Source: Prauserella flavalba (lineage in GTDB: Bacteria; Actinomycetota; Actinomycetes; Mycobacteriales; Pseudonocardiaceae). Taken from it: 64,000 nt of DNA. Location of the stretch: the NCBI RefSeq assembly GCF_003202235.1, contig NZ_MASU01000018.1, positions 1-64,000 on the forward strand. Reading direction: 5' to 3'. The first letter of the stretch is position 1, and the number at the start of each line of letters is the position of its first letter. Of the stretch, positions 51,055 through 60,450 are shown piece by piece. The notes beneath the pieces are model-generated. The model was not told where the DNA came from and did no database searches. It saw nothing but the letters and a program-made list of their open reading frames with translations. A program made the translations under genes and the position numbers.

Positions 51055-52234
51055 ATGTGGGAGTTTCTCACAACCTCGCAGGTCAGCTCGTTGTTGCTCT
51101 CGCTTGCCGTTGTGCTGGTGGTCGCGCAGGTGCTGGGGGCGTTGGCCAGGAGACTGGGGCAGCCGGGCGTGGTCGGGGAGCTCGTCGGCGGCGTTCTGCT
51201 CGGGCCTTCCATGTTCGGTGGGGCGCACTCCGCGTTCCTCTTTCCGGACGACATCCGGCCTCTGCTCGGCTCGCTCGCCAACGTCGGCATCGCGTTGTTC
51301 ATGTTCCTCACCGGGCTGGAGCTGGAGGGGCGGCTCGTTCGGGGGCGCGGGCGCGTCGTCGCCAGCGTGTCGATCGGTTCCCTGCTCGTGCCGTTCGCAC
51401 TCGGCGCGCTGCTCGCGCTCGGGTTGTACGACGACGGCGACCGGCTCGCCTTCACACTGTTCCTCGGCGTCGCCATGGCCGCTACCGCCTTTCCCTTTCT
51501 CGCACGGGTTCTCGCCGATCGCGGACTCACCGACACCAGCTTCGGCGGGCTCTCCATCGCCAGCGCCGCCGTGTGCGACGCGCTCGCCTGGTCGGTGCTC
51601 TGCGTCGTCGCCATCGCAGGCGGGGCATGCGGTGGGAACTCCTCACCATCGTTCCCTACACGGTCCTGCTGTTCACCGTCGTCCGCCCGCTCATCGGGCG
51701 ACTGACGACCAGCACGCCCGTCATCGTCGCCGGGGTGCTCTCTTCCTCGGCGCTCACCGAGTGGATGGGGTTGCACCTCGTCTTCGGCGCGTTCCTCTTC
51801 GGCCTTGCCGTACCCCGGACGGCGGCGCTCGGCGAGCTCAGGGTCCGCGTCGGTCACGTCGGCGCGCTGTTGCTGCCCGTCTACTTCGTGATCGCCGGGC
51901 TTGAGGTCGACCTGTCGACCTTCGGACTCGCCGGCCTGCTCGAACTCGGCCTGATCCTGCTCGTCGCGGTCGCCGGGAAGTTCGCCGGCGTCTACGGCGC
52001 CGCGCGCCTGCACCGCCTCGATCGCAGGGAGACCGCCTCGCTGGCCACATTGCTGAACACCCGGGGCTTCACCGAGCTGGTGATTCTCGCCGTCGGCCTC
52101 GAGCTCGGCGTGCTCGACCGCAGCTGTACTCGCTCATGGCGGTGATGGCCATCCTCACCACCGTGATGACGGGACCGTTGCTGAACCTCCTCGGCACGAA
52201 AACCATGCCAGCCGTTGACAGGGTTTCGCCCTAG
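51055..52234 (+). pseudogene. Cation/proton antiporter (CPA2/Kef type), broken by two frameshifts
   Basis: Frame 1 (from ATG 51055) gives GQPGVVGELVGGVLLGPS and MFLTGLELEG with six or so helices to about 51625. Sequence then continues in a second frame (ELLTIVPYTVLLFTVVRPL, HLVFGAFLFGLAVPR, LLNTRGFTELVILAVGLELG) to about 52120, and in a third (SLMAVMAILTTVMTGPLL) to the TAG at 52232. Each junction fits loss of a single base. All conserved blocks are present, so either inactivation is recent or the assembly has two errors. Confidence 0.8.
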
Positions 52235-52237
52235 CGT
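52232..52237 (+). promoter_or_regulatory. -10 box of the PPOX-family gene
   Basis: TAGCGT, 8 bases before ATG 52246; it includes the stop codon of the antiporter pseudogene. Confidence 0.45.
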
Positions 52238-52245
52238 CGACACCC

Positions 52246-52737
52246 ATGACCACCTGGAAAGAGTTCGCCCACGCCGCACCACGGACCGCCGGGGTCTTCG
52301 CCCGCCGCCACGCCGCCACCGGGAACCTCTGCCTGCTCGCGACGCTGCGTTCGGACGGGTTCCCCCGCATCAGCCCGCTGGAGCCCCGGTTCTTCGAGGG
52401 GCAACTCTGGCTCGTCGGCATGCCCGGCACCACCAAGTTCCGCGACCTCGCCCGCGACCCCCGCTTCTGCCTGCACACCGCGACCGTCGACACCGAGGTC
52501 AAGGAGGGCGACGCGAAGCTGTGGGGCGTGGTCGAGGACGTCCGCGATCCCGCACTGCACCAGCGCTGGGCCACCGCGCTGTACGAGGAGACAGGGTTCG
52601 ACCTGCGAGGGAAGGAGTTCGACCACTTCTACGCTGCCGACATCGTCGGCGGCTCGGCCGTGGAGGTACGCGGCGACCATCTCGAGATCACGGTGTGGAA
52701 GCCCGGCGAGCCGGAACGGGTGGTCGAAAAACGGTGA
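52246..52737 (+). CDS. Pyridoxamine-phosphate-oxidase-fold (FMN/F420-binding) protein
   Basis: A 163-aa split-barrel protein. The strand pattern NLCLLATLRSDGFPRISPLEPRFFEGQLWLVGM (in pieces) and KFRDLARDPRFCLHT are typical of the PPOX superfamily; cofactor (FMN, F420 or haem) cannot be decided. Downstream by 88 bases lies the DrrAB-type transporter. Leaderless-type start. A general oxidoreductase role is all that can be supported. Confidence 0.8.
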   Translation: MTTWKEFAHAAPRTAGVFARRHAATGNLCLLATLRSDGFPRISPLEPRFFEGQLWLVGMPGTTKFRDLARDPRFCLHTATVDTEVKEGDAKLWGVVEDVRDPALHQRWATALYEETGFDLRGKEFDHFYAADIVGGSAVEVRGDHLEITVWKPGEPERVVEKR

Positions 52738-52825
52738 AACCGCGCTGAAACCGCGGTGAATCCGGCCCCGCCCATCCTCGTTCCCGTCGTGGCCGCCAAA
52801 GGCCACCGGACGAGACGAGGAGACC

Positions 52826-53782
52826 ATGAACACCGTCACTGCCCAGCCGGCGATCGCGGTGAGCGGGCTGCGCAAGTCGTACGGCGAGCACCGCGTGCTC
52901 GACGGCATCGACCTGCACGTTCCCACGGGCACGACCTTCGCGCTGCTCGGCCCCAACGGAGCCGGCAAGACCACCACGGTCCAGATCCTGTCCACGCTGA
53001 TCGGCGCCGACGACGGCACGCTGCGCGTCGCCGGGCACGATCCCGCCACCGAGCCCGACGCCGTTCGCGCCGCGATCGGCGTGACCGGGCAGTTCTCCGC
53101 GGTCGACAACCTGCTGACCGCCGAGGAGAACCTGCTGTTGATGGCCGACCTGCACCACCTCGGCCGCGCCCGGCGCAGGCAGCGGGCCGCCGAGCTGCTG
53201 GAGCGCTTCGAGCTCACTGACGCCGCGAGGAAGGTCGCCGCCACGTTCTCGGGCGGCATGCGGCGCAGACTCGACCTCGCCATGAGCCTCGTCGCCGAGC
53301 CGAGCGTGATCTTCCTCGACGAGCCGACCACGGGCCTCGACCCACGCAGCCGGCGCACCCTGTGGCAGCTCATCCGCGACCTCGTGGCGGGCGGCGTGAC
53401 GATCTTCCTCACGACGCAGTACCTGGAGGAGGCCGACCAGCTCGCCGAGCGGATCGCCCTGCTGGACCACGGAAAGCTCGTGGCGGAGGGAACGCCGAGC
53501 GAGCTGAAGCGGCTCGTTCCCGGCGGGCACGTGCTGCTGCGGTTCGCCGGCGCGCGTGACCTCGGCGACGCCGCCCGGCTCTTCCCCGACGGCACCGCCG
53601 ACCACGACGCCCTCACGCTGCAGGTGCCCAGCGACGGCGGGGTCCACTCGCTGCGCGCCCTGCTCGCCCGGCTCGACGACGCCTCGGTGGAGGTCGGCGA
53701 GCTGTCCGTGCACACCCCTGACCTCGACGACGTCTTCCTGTCCCTCACCGGGCGCGCCGACAACACGAAAGTGAGTGCGTGA
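52826..53782 (+). CDS. ABC transporter ATP-binding protein, DrrA type
   Basis: A 318-aa ATPase: Walker A LLGPNGAGKTTTVQIL (about residues 40-55), Q-loop TGQFSAVD, signature FSGGMRRRLDLAMSL (about 140), Walker B VIFLDEPTTGLDPRSR, H-loop TTQYLEEAD with Gln-Tyr instead of the common His-form, and the DrrA-type C-terminal tail (HTPDLDDVFLSLTG). ATG follows a GAGACGAGGAG site. Its stop overlaps the permease start by one base. DrrA proteins export daunorubicin-like drugs, but no biosynthetic cluster is visible; it may give general drug resistance. Confidence 0.92.
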   Translation: MNTVTAQPAIAVSGLRKSYGEHRVLDGIDLHVPTGTTFALLGPNGAGKTTTVQILSTLIGADDGTLRVAGHDPATEPDAVRAAIGVTGQFSAVDNLLTAEENLLLMADLHHLGRARRRQRAAELLERFELTDAARKVAATFSGGMRRRLDLAMSLVAEPSVIFLDEPTTGLDPRSRRTLWQLIRDLVAGGVTIFLTTQYLEEADQLAERIALLDHGKLVAEGTPSELKRLVPGGHVLLRFAGARDLGDAARLFPDGTADHDALTLQVPSDGGVHSLRALLARLDDASVEVGELSVHTPDLDDVFLSLTGRADNTKVSA

Positions 53783-54576
53783 TGAGCACACTGAGCCTGG
53801 CCCTGACCGACTCGGCGACGATGTTGCGCCGCAACGTCAAGCACATGCTGCGCTACCCGAGCCTGACCCTGATGCTCGCCAGCATGCCGGTGGTGTTCCT
53901 GCTGTTGTTCGTCTACGTCTTCGGCGGGACGCTCGGCAACGGCCTCGGGGGCGTCGACGGTGGTGGCCGCGCCGCGTACGTGAACTATGTGGCCCCCGGG
54001 ATCATCCTGATGACCGTGGCCGCCGCGGCGCAGGGCACCGCGATCTCGGTGGCGATGGACATGACCGAGGGCATCATCGCCCGGTTCCGCACGATGGCCA
54101 TCGCCCGCGTGTCGGTGCTGACGGGACACGTCGTGGGCAGCCTGCTCCAGACCCTGTTCAGCATGGTCATCGTGGTCGGTGTCGCGCTGCTGGTGGGTTT
54201 CCGGCCCAACGCCACGCCGATCGAGTGGCTCGCGACGCTGGGCGTGCTGGCGATGATCACCTTCGCGCTCATCTGGCTCTCGGTGGCGCTCGGCCTCGCG
54301 GCCAAGACCGTCGAGGCGGCGAGCAACTACCCGATGCCGCTGATCATCCTGCCGTTCCTCGGCAGCGGTTTCGTGCCCACCGACTCGATGCCCGCCTGGC
54401 TGCGGGCCTTCGCCGACTACCAGCCCTTCACCCCGTTCATCGAGACCGTGCGCGGCCTGCTGCTCGGCACGCCGATCGGCAACAGCGCGCTGTTCGCGAT
54501 CGGCTGGAGCGTCGTTATCGCACTGGCCAGCTACCTGTGGGCTCGTAGGCTGTTCAACCGCGATCCGTCGCGTTAG
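53782..54576 (+). CDS. ABC-2 type transporter permease, DrrB type
   Basis: A 264-aa permease with six predicted transmembrane helices (first near residues 30-50, last near 235-255). The ABC-2 signature region includes YVAPGIILMTVAAAAQGTAI and LGSGFVPTDSMPAWLRAFADYQPFTPF, characteristic of DrrB/NodJ permeases. It is coupled to the ATPase gene by a TGATG junction. The last 23 bases overlap the 3' end of the convergent BTAD regulator. Confidence 0.92.
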   Translation: MSTLSLALTDSATMLRRNVKHMLRYPSLTLMLASMPVVFLLLFVYVFGGTLGNGLGGVDGGGRAAYVNYVAPGIILMTVAAAAQGTAISVAMDMTEGIIARFRTMAIARVSVLTGHVVGSLLQTLFSMVIVVGVALLVGFRPNATPIEWLATLGVLAMITFALIWLSVALGLAAKTVEAASNYPMPLIILPFLGSGFVPTDSMPAWLRAFADYQPFTPFIETVRGLLLGTPIGNSALFAIGWSVVIALASYLWARRLFNRDPSR

Positions 54577-57500
54577 GACGGTCCCGCAGTGCCGCCAGTA
54601 TGGCGGCGCGCAGGTCCGCCCTGTCCAGGGCGGCGTACTCCGACACCGCGTCGGCGTACGCCGCCCCGTCGGCGTGCTCGGCGGCCTCGCGGGCGCGGGA
54701 CTCCGACATGGTCGGCTGGAGCTGGCGCAGATACCGCAGGCGCTGGGCGAGCGCGATCATCCGCACGCCCGAGCGGACGGCGCCGCGATCGAGGTCCACC
54801 ATCGCCAGTGCGAGGAGCAGCGCACCGCACAGCGGGAACGTCGTCGAATGCGCGGGCGAGACGGACTCCCCGGCGGAGAGCAGCCCCGACACCGCGCGCG
54901 GCAGGCGTTCGACGATGCTCTGGACCTCGCCGAGCCGCCCGTGCTGGGCGTGGGCGATCACGGTCGTCGCCTGGATCTCCAGTGTCCACGGTTCGAGGCC
55001 GGGGTCGCCACGGAAGTACGGGTCGGTGGTGTCGAGCAGCAGCTCCACCGTCTGCCGCCAGCGGGCGAGCCCGGAGTCGACGTCGCCGCGCATCAGGTCG
55101 ATCTCCGCGCGCACGGCGAGCTCGAAGGACCGGATGGTGATCGACTCGTCGTCCGGCTCGTACTGCATGACCGGAGCCCAGCGCTCGGCCTCGTCGGCGT
55201 CGCCGACCTGCAGGTGCGCGAGCACCAGTCCCCACTGGATACCGATCATGTCCGGCCAGTCCCAGAGGTTCTCCAGCTGCGTCAGCGCGGTGTGCAGCCG
55301 CTGCCTGGCCTCCTCCCCCCGGTCGGCGAGCAGGTGCAGCTCGCCGACACGCGAGTGGGCCATGATGCGCGCCCAAGCGATGTCCTTGTCGTCGACGGCC
55401 GCGAGCATGCGCTCGGCGGCCGCCAGCGCCTCGTCCTCGTCGTCCTCGACGGCCGCGACGTAGCTCAGCACCCCGTTCGCGACCCCTCGCAGCAGTGGCG
55501 CGTCGCTCGCGCACAGCTCCCGCAGCCGCGGGTCGCCCGCTCGCAGCGCGTCCGGGTCACGCAGCACGATCCCGAACGCGCGCATGATGGTGTCCGGCGG
55601 AGCCTCCGGGAGGTTGCGCAACACGACGACCGAGCGCGTGGCCCTTGGCCCGTCCAGCATGAGCGTCACCCCGGCGCACAGCGCCGCCAGCGTGCGCGCC
55701 GGCTCGACCAGCTCAGGGGTCGGCCGGAAATGCGACAGCGGCCGGGAGATCTCCTCGACGATCGCCATGAGCCGCCCGTAGGCGGACTGGACCATCCACA
55801 GCGAGATCAGGGGAGCCGCGGCCGCCACAGCGGTGGCCGTGTCCTCGCGCGCGAGTGCCTGCCGCAGCGCCTGCATCAGGTTGTCCTGCTCGTCGTCGAT
55901 GAACTCCAGCGGAGGCAGCTCGCCCGGCCGGAACACCAGGTCGTAGTAGGCGATGCCGTAGTCCCGGGCCCACGAGAGGAAGGCGGCCGTGACGCGTTCG
56001 CCCTCCCCCTCGGCCTCGCGGCGGGCGGCGCTGAACTCGCGCACGGTCTCCAGCATGCGGAACCGGGTGCCCGAGGCGGTCTCGGTGACCTTCAGCAGCG
56101 ACTGGTCCACCAGGTCCTCGAGGATGAGCACGGCGTCCGCGTCACCGAGCACGTGCCGGGCCGACGCCTCGGTGAACCCGCCGGGAAACACCGACAGCAC
56201 GCGCATCGCGGCCTGCGCGTCGGGACCGAGGAGGTTCCAGCTCCAGTCCACGACGGCTTCCAGCGTGCGGTGCCGTTGCGGCGCGTCGCGCGGTCCGCCC
56301 CGCAAGAGTGCGAACCGGTTCTCGAGGCGTTCGGCGATCTCGGCGACCGACAGCAGGCGCGCTCGCGCGGCCGCGAGCTCCACGGCCAGCGGCAGCCCGT
56401 CGAGGCGTGCGCACAGGCGGCTCACCACGTCGCCGGGCAGCTCGGCACCCGGCCTCGCGGCGCGCACCCGCTGCTCGAACAGCTCGACCGTGGTCGGCAG
56501 GTCCAGTTCCGGCAGCAGGTACACCGACTCCGACGACAGGCCGAGCGGCGCCCTGCTGGTGGTGAGCACGCGCAGCTCGCCGGTCATGGCCACGAGCGCG
56601 CGCACGAGGTCGGCGACGCCCTCGACCACGTGCTCGCAGTTGTCCAGCACCAGCAGCGTGGAACCGGTGCCGAGCACGTCGACGATGCCGCGCACCTCGT
56701 CGCGCACGCCGCCGAAGTGCCCGCGCCGGGCCTCGCCGACCCCCAGCGCCCTGGCCACCTCCCCGGCCACCTCATCGCCCTCGCCGACGCCGGCGAGCGG
56801 GACGAAGTGCACGACCCGCGCGCTGGCCTCGCGGCTCACGGCGTGGGCGAGCCGGGTCTTGCCGAGGCCGCCGGGGCCGACGATCGACGTGACCCTGGAC
56901 GTGCGCAGCATGCCCGCGACGGCCGTGATGTCCCCGGCCCTGCCGAGCAGCGGGTTCGGCTCGTGGAGCACGCCGTGCCGGACGGCGGGTGAGCCCGCCC
57001 GCAGCAGTTCCTGGTGCAGCGCCCGCAGCGCGGGCCCCGGATCGGCGCCCAGCCTGTCGCGCAGCGCCCTGCGGTAGGCGTCGTAGCGGGCCAGCGGCGC
57101 CGAGGGTCCCGAGGTCGCGGCCTCGCTGCGCAGCAGCTCCAGCAGCACCTCCTCGTCCCGGGGCTGTTCCCTCGCCAGCTCGGCGAGCGGTTCGACGGCC
57201 TCGGCGTGCCTGCCGAGCCGTGACAGTGCCAGCGCCCGCAGCCGCACGAGCGCCCGGTGTGCCTCCGCCCTGCTCTCCCGCAGTGCCGAGAGCGGGTCGT
57301 CAAGGGTTGGCCGCTCGCGGGCGGGGCCGTCCCAGAGCGCGAGCCCCGCCTCGGCCTCCTGGAGCGCGGCGGCGAACTCCCCCGCCCGGAACCGGCGTGC
57401 GCTCGCCGCTGCCCGCAGCGGCACGGCCGCGGCGTCGACCCTGTCCTCGGGCAGGTTGAGGCGGTAGCCGGTGGGCGTGCTGGCGATGACGTCCGGCCCG

Positions 57501-57712
57501 AGCGACGACCGCGCGCGGGAGACCACCACCTGCAGCGCCTTGGTCGGGTTCTCCGGCTGCTCCTGCGGCCAGAGCCCGTCGACGAGGCGGGTGGTGCTGC
57601 AGCCGGTGCGCAGGTCGTCGGCGAGCAGCGCGAGCAGACCACGCAGCCGGGGACCGGTGATCTCCTGGTCGCGGAAGCTCACGCGCGAGAGCAGGGTCAG
57701 CTCGGTGGTCAC
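54554..57712 (-). CDS. AfsR/SARP-like regulator with BTAD and NB-ARC domains
   Basis: A 1052-aa STAND-type regulator. N-terminal winged helix (LTLLSRVSFRDQEITGPRLRGLLALL), BTAD domain to about residue 245, NB-ARC ATPase with P-loop IVGPGGLGKTRLAHA (about 285) and LLVLDNCEHVVEGV plus LTTSRAPLG, then helical repeats likely forming a TPR sensor. GTG 57712 is chosen because TAATCT lies exactly 7 bases upstream. It diverges from the Vgb-like gene and converges on drrAB, its likely neighbours in regulation. In streptomycetes such proteins switch on secondary metabolism; ligand unknown. Confidence 0.88.
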   Translation of the reverse strand: MTTELTLLSRVSFRDQEITGPRLRGLLALLADDLRTGCSTTRLVDGLWPQEQPENPTKALQVVVSRARSSLGPDVIASTPTGYRLNLPEDRVDAAAVPLRAAASARRFRAGEFAAALQEAEAGLALWDGPARERPTLDDPLSALRESRAEAHRALVRLRALALSRLGRHAEAVEPLAELAREQPRDEEVLLELLRSEAATSGPSAPLARYDAYRRALRDRLGADPGPALRALHQELLRAGSPAVRHGVLHEPNPLLGRAGDITAVAGMLRTSRVTSIVGPGGLGKTRLAHAVSREASARVVHFVPLAGVGEGDEVAGEVARALGVGEARRGHFGGVRDEVRGIVDVLGTGSTLLVLDNCEHVVEGVADLVRALVAMTGELRVLTTSRAPLGLSSESVYLLPELDLPTTVELFEQRVRAARPGAELPGDVVSRLCARLDGLPLAVELAAARARLLSVAEIAERLENRFALLRGGPRDAPQRHRTLEAVVDWSWNLLGPDAQAAMRVLSVFPGGFTEASARHVLGDADAVLILEDLVDQSLLKVTETASGTRFRMLETVREFSAARREAEGEGERVTAAFLSWARDYGIAYYDLVFRPGELPPLEFIDDEQDNLMQALRQALAREDTATAVAAAAPLISLWMVQSAYGRLMAIVEEISRPLSHFRPTPELVEPARTLAALCAGVTLMLDGPRATRSVVVLRNLPEAPPDTIMRAFGIVLRDPDALRAGDPRLRELCASDAPLLRGVANGVLSYVAAVEDDEDEALAAAERMLAAVDDKDIAWARIMAHSRVGELHLLADRGEEARQRLHTALTQLENLWDWPDMIGIQWGLVLAHLQVGDADEAERWAPVMQYEPDDESITIRSFELAVRAEIDLMRGDVDSGLARWRQTVELLLDTTDPYFRGDPGLEPWTLEIQATTVIAHAQHGRLGEVQSIVERLPRAVSGLLSAGESVSPAHSTTFPLCGALLLALAMVDLDRGAVRSGVRMIALAQRLRYLRQLQPTMSESRAREAAEHADGAAYADAVSEYAALDRADLRAAILAALRDRPNATDRG

Positions 57713-57719
57713 GAACACA

Positions 57720-57725
57720 AGATTA
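57720..57725 (-). promoter_or_regulatory. -10 box of the BTAD regulator (leaderless)
   Basis: TAATCT on the minus strand, 7 bases before GTG 57712. Confidence 0.5.
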
Positions 57726-57782
57726 GAGGGCACACCGGCAGGACTTGCCGTCGCGAGCGGGGAACCGGGTTGCGGGCTCACC

Positions 57783-57788
57783 TAGGGT
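57783..57788 (+). promoter_or_regulatory. -10 box of the Vgb-like gene (leaderless)
   Basis: TAGGGT exactly 7 bases before ATG 57796; divergent from the regulator promoter 57 bases away. Confidence 0.55.
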
Positions 57789-57795
57789 TGGCCGC

Positions 57796-58671
57796 ATGAC
57801 AGTGTCCATCGTGGAGTTTCCGGTCGGCGAGGACGGCGCCGCGCCGTACGGCATCACGGCGGGACCGGACGGCGCCCTGTGGTTCACCCTCGTGCACGGT
57901 GCCGTCGGCCGGATGAGCACCGGCGGCGAGTACGTGACGTACCCGCTCGACCCGCCGTCCGGGCAGCCGACCGTGATCACCGAGGGGCCGGACGGGGCGC
58001 TCTGGTTCACCGAGTCGAAGGGTCACCGCGTCGGCCGGATCTCGGTCGACGGCACGGTGTCGTCGGTGGACGTCGGCGAGAGCGGCCCGTACGGCATCAC
58101 CGCGGGACCCGACGGCGCGGTGTGGTTCACCGAGATGAACGCGGGCCGCATCGGCCGCCTCGAACCCGGCGGCGCGCTCACGGCGTTCCCGCTGCCCGTG
58201 GAGGGCGCCTACCCGGCCGCGATCACCACGGGACCGGACGGTGCGCTGTGGTTCTGCCTGAACCAGGCCAACGCGATCGGCCGCTGCACCACGGACGGCG
58301 AGATCACCGTCCACACGCTACCGACCGGGGCCGCCGCGCCCGTCGGTATCGCGAGCGGCGCCGACGCGGTGTGGTTCGTGGAGATCGGCGCGGGGCAGGT
58401 CGGCCGGATCACGCCGGAGGGCGAGATCACCGAGTTCCCGCTGCCCGACCGGTCCGCGCGCCCGCACGCGATCGTCGCCGATCCGCGCGGCGGCTTCTGG
58501 TTCACGGAGTGGGGCGGCAACCGCATCGGCCACGTCGACGAGTCCGGCCGCTTCGAGCACCACGCGCTGCCGAGAGGGTCGGCGGAGCCGCACGGCATCA
58601 CCATCGGCTCCGACGGCGCCGTGTGGGCGGCGCTGGAGATCGGCAGCCTCGTGCGCCTCGAGCGCTGCTGA
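57796..58671 (+). CDS. Virginiamycin B lyase-like beta-propeller
   Basis: A 291-aa protein made of about seven repeats of roughly 42 residues, each with a GPDGALWFTE-like blade (GITAGPDGALWFT, ITEGPDGALWFTE, ITAGPDGAVWFTE and so on). This is the fold of Vgb, which opens streptogramin B antibiotics by a lyase reaction; many relatives have no such activity. No signal peptide, so cytosolic. Divergent from the BTAD regulator and close to a drug-type exporter, so a resistance island is possible but unproven. Confidence 0.85.
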   Translation: MTVSIVEFPVGEDGAAPYGITAGPDGALWFTLVHGAVGRMSTGGEYVTYPLDPPSGQPTVITEGPDGALWFTESKGHRVGRISVDGTVSSVDVGESGPYGITAGPDGAVWFTEMNAGRIGRLEPGGALTAFPLPVEGAYPAAITTGPDGALWFCLNQANAIGRCTTDGEITVHTLPTGAAAPVGIASGADAVWFVEIGAGQVGRITPEGEITEFPLPDRSARPHAIVADPRGGFWFTEWGGNRIGHVDESGRFEHHALPRGSAEPHGITIGSDGAVWAALEIGSLVRLERC

Positions 58672-58675
58672 CGTG

Positions 58676-58726
58676 CCCCCAAGGCCACCTTTGTTGCGTT
58701 CAACGCAACAAAGGTGGCCTTGGGGG
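58676..58726. terminator. 51-bp perfect palindrome, bidirectional terminator
   Basis: 25-bp arms (starting CCCCCAAGGCCACC) around a single central base, between convergent Vgb-like and epoxide hydrolase genes. The last nine or so codons of the hydrolase lie in it. The even perfection suggests a mobile or selected repeat rather than an ordinary terminator. Confidence 0.75.
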
Positions 58727-59875
58727 ATTGCGAACCAGGCGGAAGAAGGTGCGCAGCTCGTTCACGAAGAGGGCTGGTTGTTCGAACGCCGCGAAGTGCC
58801 CACCCCGGTCGAGCTCGTTCCAGTAGCGGATGTCGGTGTAGCGCTTCTCCGCCCAGCGTCGCGAGGGCCGGGGCACCTCCCTCGGGAAGATCGAGCAGCC
58901 GGTGGGCACGCCGACGGTGTCGGTGGTGGCGCGGCTGAACCGGTCGGAGACCTCCTTGAAGCTCTCCCAGTACAACCGAGCCGAAGAGGCCCCCGTGCCG
59001 GTGAGCCAGTAGATCGTGATGTCGTCGAGCAGCTCGTCGCACGTGAGCACGTTCGCGGGGTCACCGTCGCAGTCGGTCCACGAGCGGAACTTTTCCACGA
59101 TCCAGGCGCAGAGCGCCACGGGTGAGTCGACGAGGCCGTAGCCGATGGTCTGCGGTTTGGTCGACATCTCCACCGCGTAGCCGGACTCCTGCTCGGCCGC
59201 GTGTTCCAGGGCGGCGAGCGAGGCCCGCTCGCCGTCGGTGAGATCGCCGAACGTCGCCGGGTCCGGCGCCGCGATGGGCGGGTTGAGATGGATGCCGATC
59301 ACCCGCTCCGGTGCCTGCTGCCCGATGCTTGTGGTGATGCTGGTGCCCCAGTCGCCGCCCTGCGCGGCGAAGCGCTCGTAGCCGAGCCGGTCCATGAGCC
59401 GGATCCACGCCGCCGCGATGCGCTGCACCGACCAGCCCGGTTCGGCCGGTTTGTCGCTGAAGCCGTACCCGGGCAGCGAGGGACACACGACGTGGAAAGC
59501 GTCGGCGGGGTCGGGTGGGTCCGCCAGCGGGCCGATGATCTTCCCGAACTCGACGATCGAGCCGGGCCAGCCGTGGGTGACCAGCAGCGGCACGGCGCCG
59601 GGGTGCGGCGAGCGGACGTGCAGGAAGTGGACGCCCAGCCCGTCGAGCTCGGTGCGGAACTGCGGCAACGCGTTCAGCCGCCGCTCGGTGGCCCGCCAGT
59701 CGTAGTCCTCTGCCCAGTACCGGCAGAGCTCACGCAGGTACGCCAGCGGAACGCCCTGCGACCAGTCGGAGACGGTCTCGCGCTCCGGCCAGCGGGTGCG
59801 CGCGAGCCGGTGCCGCAGGTCGGCGAGGTCGGCCTCCGGCACGTCCAGGCGGAACGGGGTCACGTGTTCTGCCAT
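58700..59875 (-). CDS. Epoxide hydrolase (alpha/beta hydrolase)
   Basis: A 391-aa microsomal-type epoxide hydrolase. N-terminal EHN domain (FRLDVPEADLADLRHRLARTRWP), oxyanion HGWPGS near residue 105, nucleophile elbow QGGDWG (Asp) near 180, cap domain, and late GGHFAAFEQP with the catalytic His. It opens epoxides to diols in detoxification or catabolism. ATG 59875 is preceded at 7 bases by TACTGT. The C-terminal residues (VRNPPRPPLLR) are encoded inside the palindromic terminator and may vary between strains. Confidence 0.92.
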   Translation of the reverse strand: MAEHVTPFRLDVPEADLADLRHRLARTRWPERETVSDWSQGVPLAYLRELCRYWAEDYDWRATERRLNALPQFRTELDGLGVHFLHVRSPHPGAVPLLVTHGWPGSIVEFGKIIGPLADPPDPADAFHVVCPSLPGYGFSDKPAEPGWSVQRIAAAWIRLMDRLGYERFAAQGGDWGTSITTSIGQQAPERVIGIHLNPPIAAPDPATFGDLTDGERASLAALEHAAEQESGYAVEMSTKPQTIGYGLVDSPVALCAWIVEKFRSWTDCDGDPANVLTCDELLDDITIYWLTGTGASSARLYWESFKEVSDRFSRATTDTVGVPTGCSIFPREVPRPSRRWAEKRYTDIRYWNELDRGGHFAAFEQPALFVNELRTFFRLVRNPPRPPLLR

Positions 59876-59882
59876 ACGCCCC

Positions 59883-59888
59883 ACAGTA
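59883..59888 (-). promoter_or_regulatory. -10 box of the epoxide hydrolase gene (leaderless)
   Basis: TACTGT on the minus strand, exactly 7 bases before the ATG. Confidence 0.5.
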
Positions 59889-59976
59889 GGAACGGCCACC
59901 GACATTCGCGGGCACGTCGATCCCCGGAACGCGGCTTCGACCTCACCATGAAGGCGAAGTACCTGAGGAGGACCCC

Positions 59977-60339
59977 GTGAAGTACGTGCTGATGATCTAC
60001 AGCTCCCCGGCGTCGTGGAACGCCCTTTCGCAGCGGGAACGGGACCGGGTGGGGCAGGAGCACGCCGCGCTGGGCGACGAGCTGCGGGAGTCGGGCGAGT
60101 GGGTGGGCGGCAACACGCTGGCCGACCCCTCGTGTTCGGTGGCCGTCCGGGTGCGCGACGGCGTGGTGACAGCGACGGACGGCCCGTTCGCCGAGGTCAA
60201 GGAGCACATCGCCGGCTACTACGTGGTGGAGTGCGAGACCCTCGGCCGCGCGGTGGAGATCGCGGCGAGGATGCCCGACTCGACGCTGAGCCACGTCGAG
60301 GTGCGCCCCGTGATGCACCCCGGGGGGCTGGAGATGTGA
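59977..60339 (+). CDS. YciI-like / DGPF-domain protein
   Basis: A 120-aa ferredoxin-fold protein with the family motif DGPFAEVKEHIAGYYVVE (about residues 68-85) and the KYVLMIYSS first strand. Relatives usually sit beside an ECF sigma factor gene; none is seen here. ATG has a GAGGAC site. No enzymatic role can be assigned. Confidence 0.9.
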   Translation: MKYVLMIYSSPASWNALSQRERDRVGQEHAALGDELRESGEWVGGNTLADPSCSVAVRVRDGVVTATDGPFAEVKEHIAGYYVVECETLGRAVEIAARMPDSTLSHVEVRPVMHPGGLEM

Positions 60340-60450
60340 CCCGCCGGCCTCAGCCGTTACGTGGTGCGCGAGGCGGAGGATCGGATGCCCACCGGGCTCG
60401 GCGACGACGAGCGCGGCCGGCTCGCCGAGCAGGCGAGCGCCGCCCGCGCG

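Noticed and set aside
52215-52220. TTGACA as a -35 box of the PPOX gene
   Set aside because: Only 11 bases separate it from TAGCGT; the spacing is too short for a normal promoter.
60340-60450. Remnant of an ECF sigma factor after the YciI-like gene
   Set aside because: The expected partner is absent; the short open stretch shows no convincing sigma motif.
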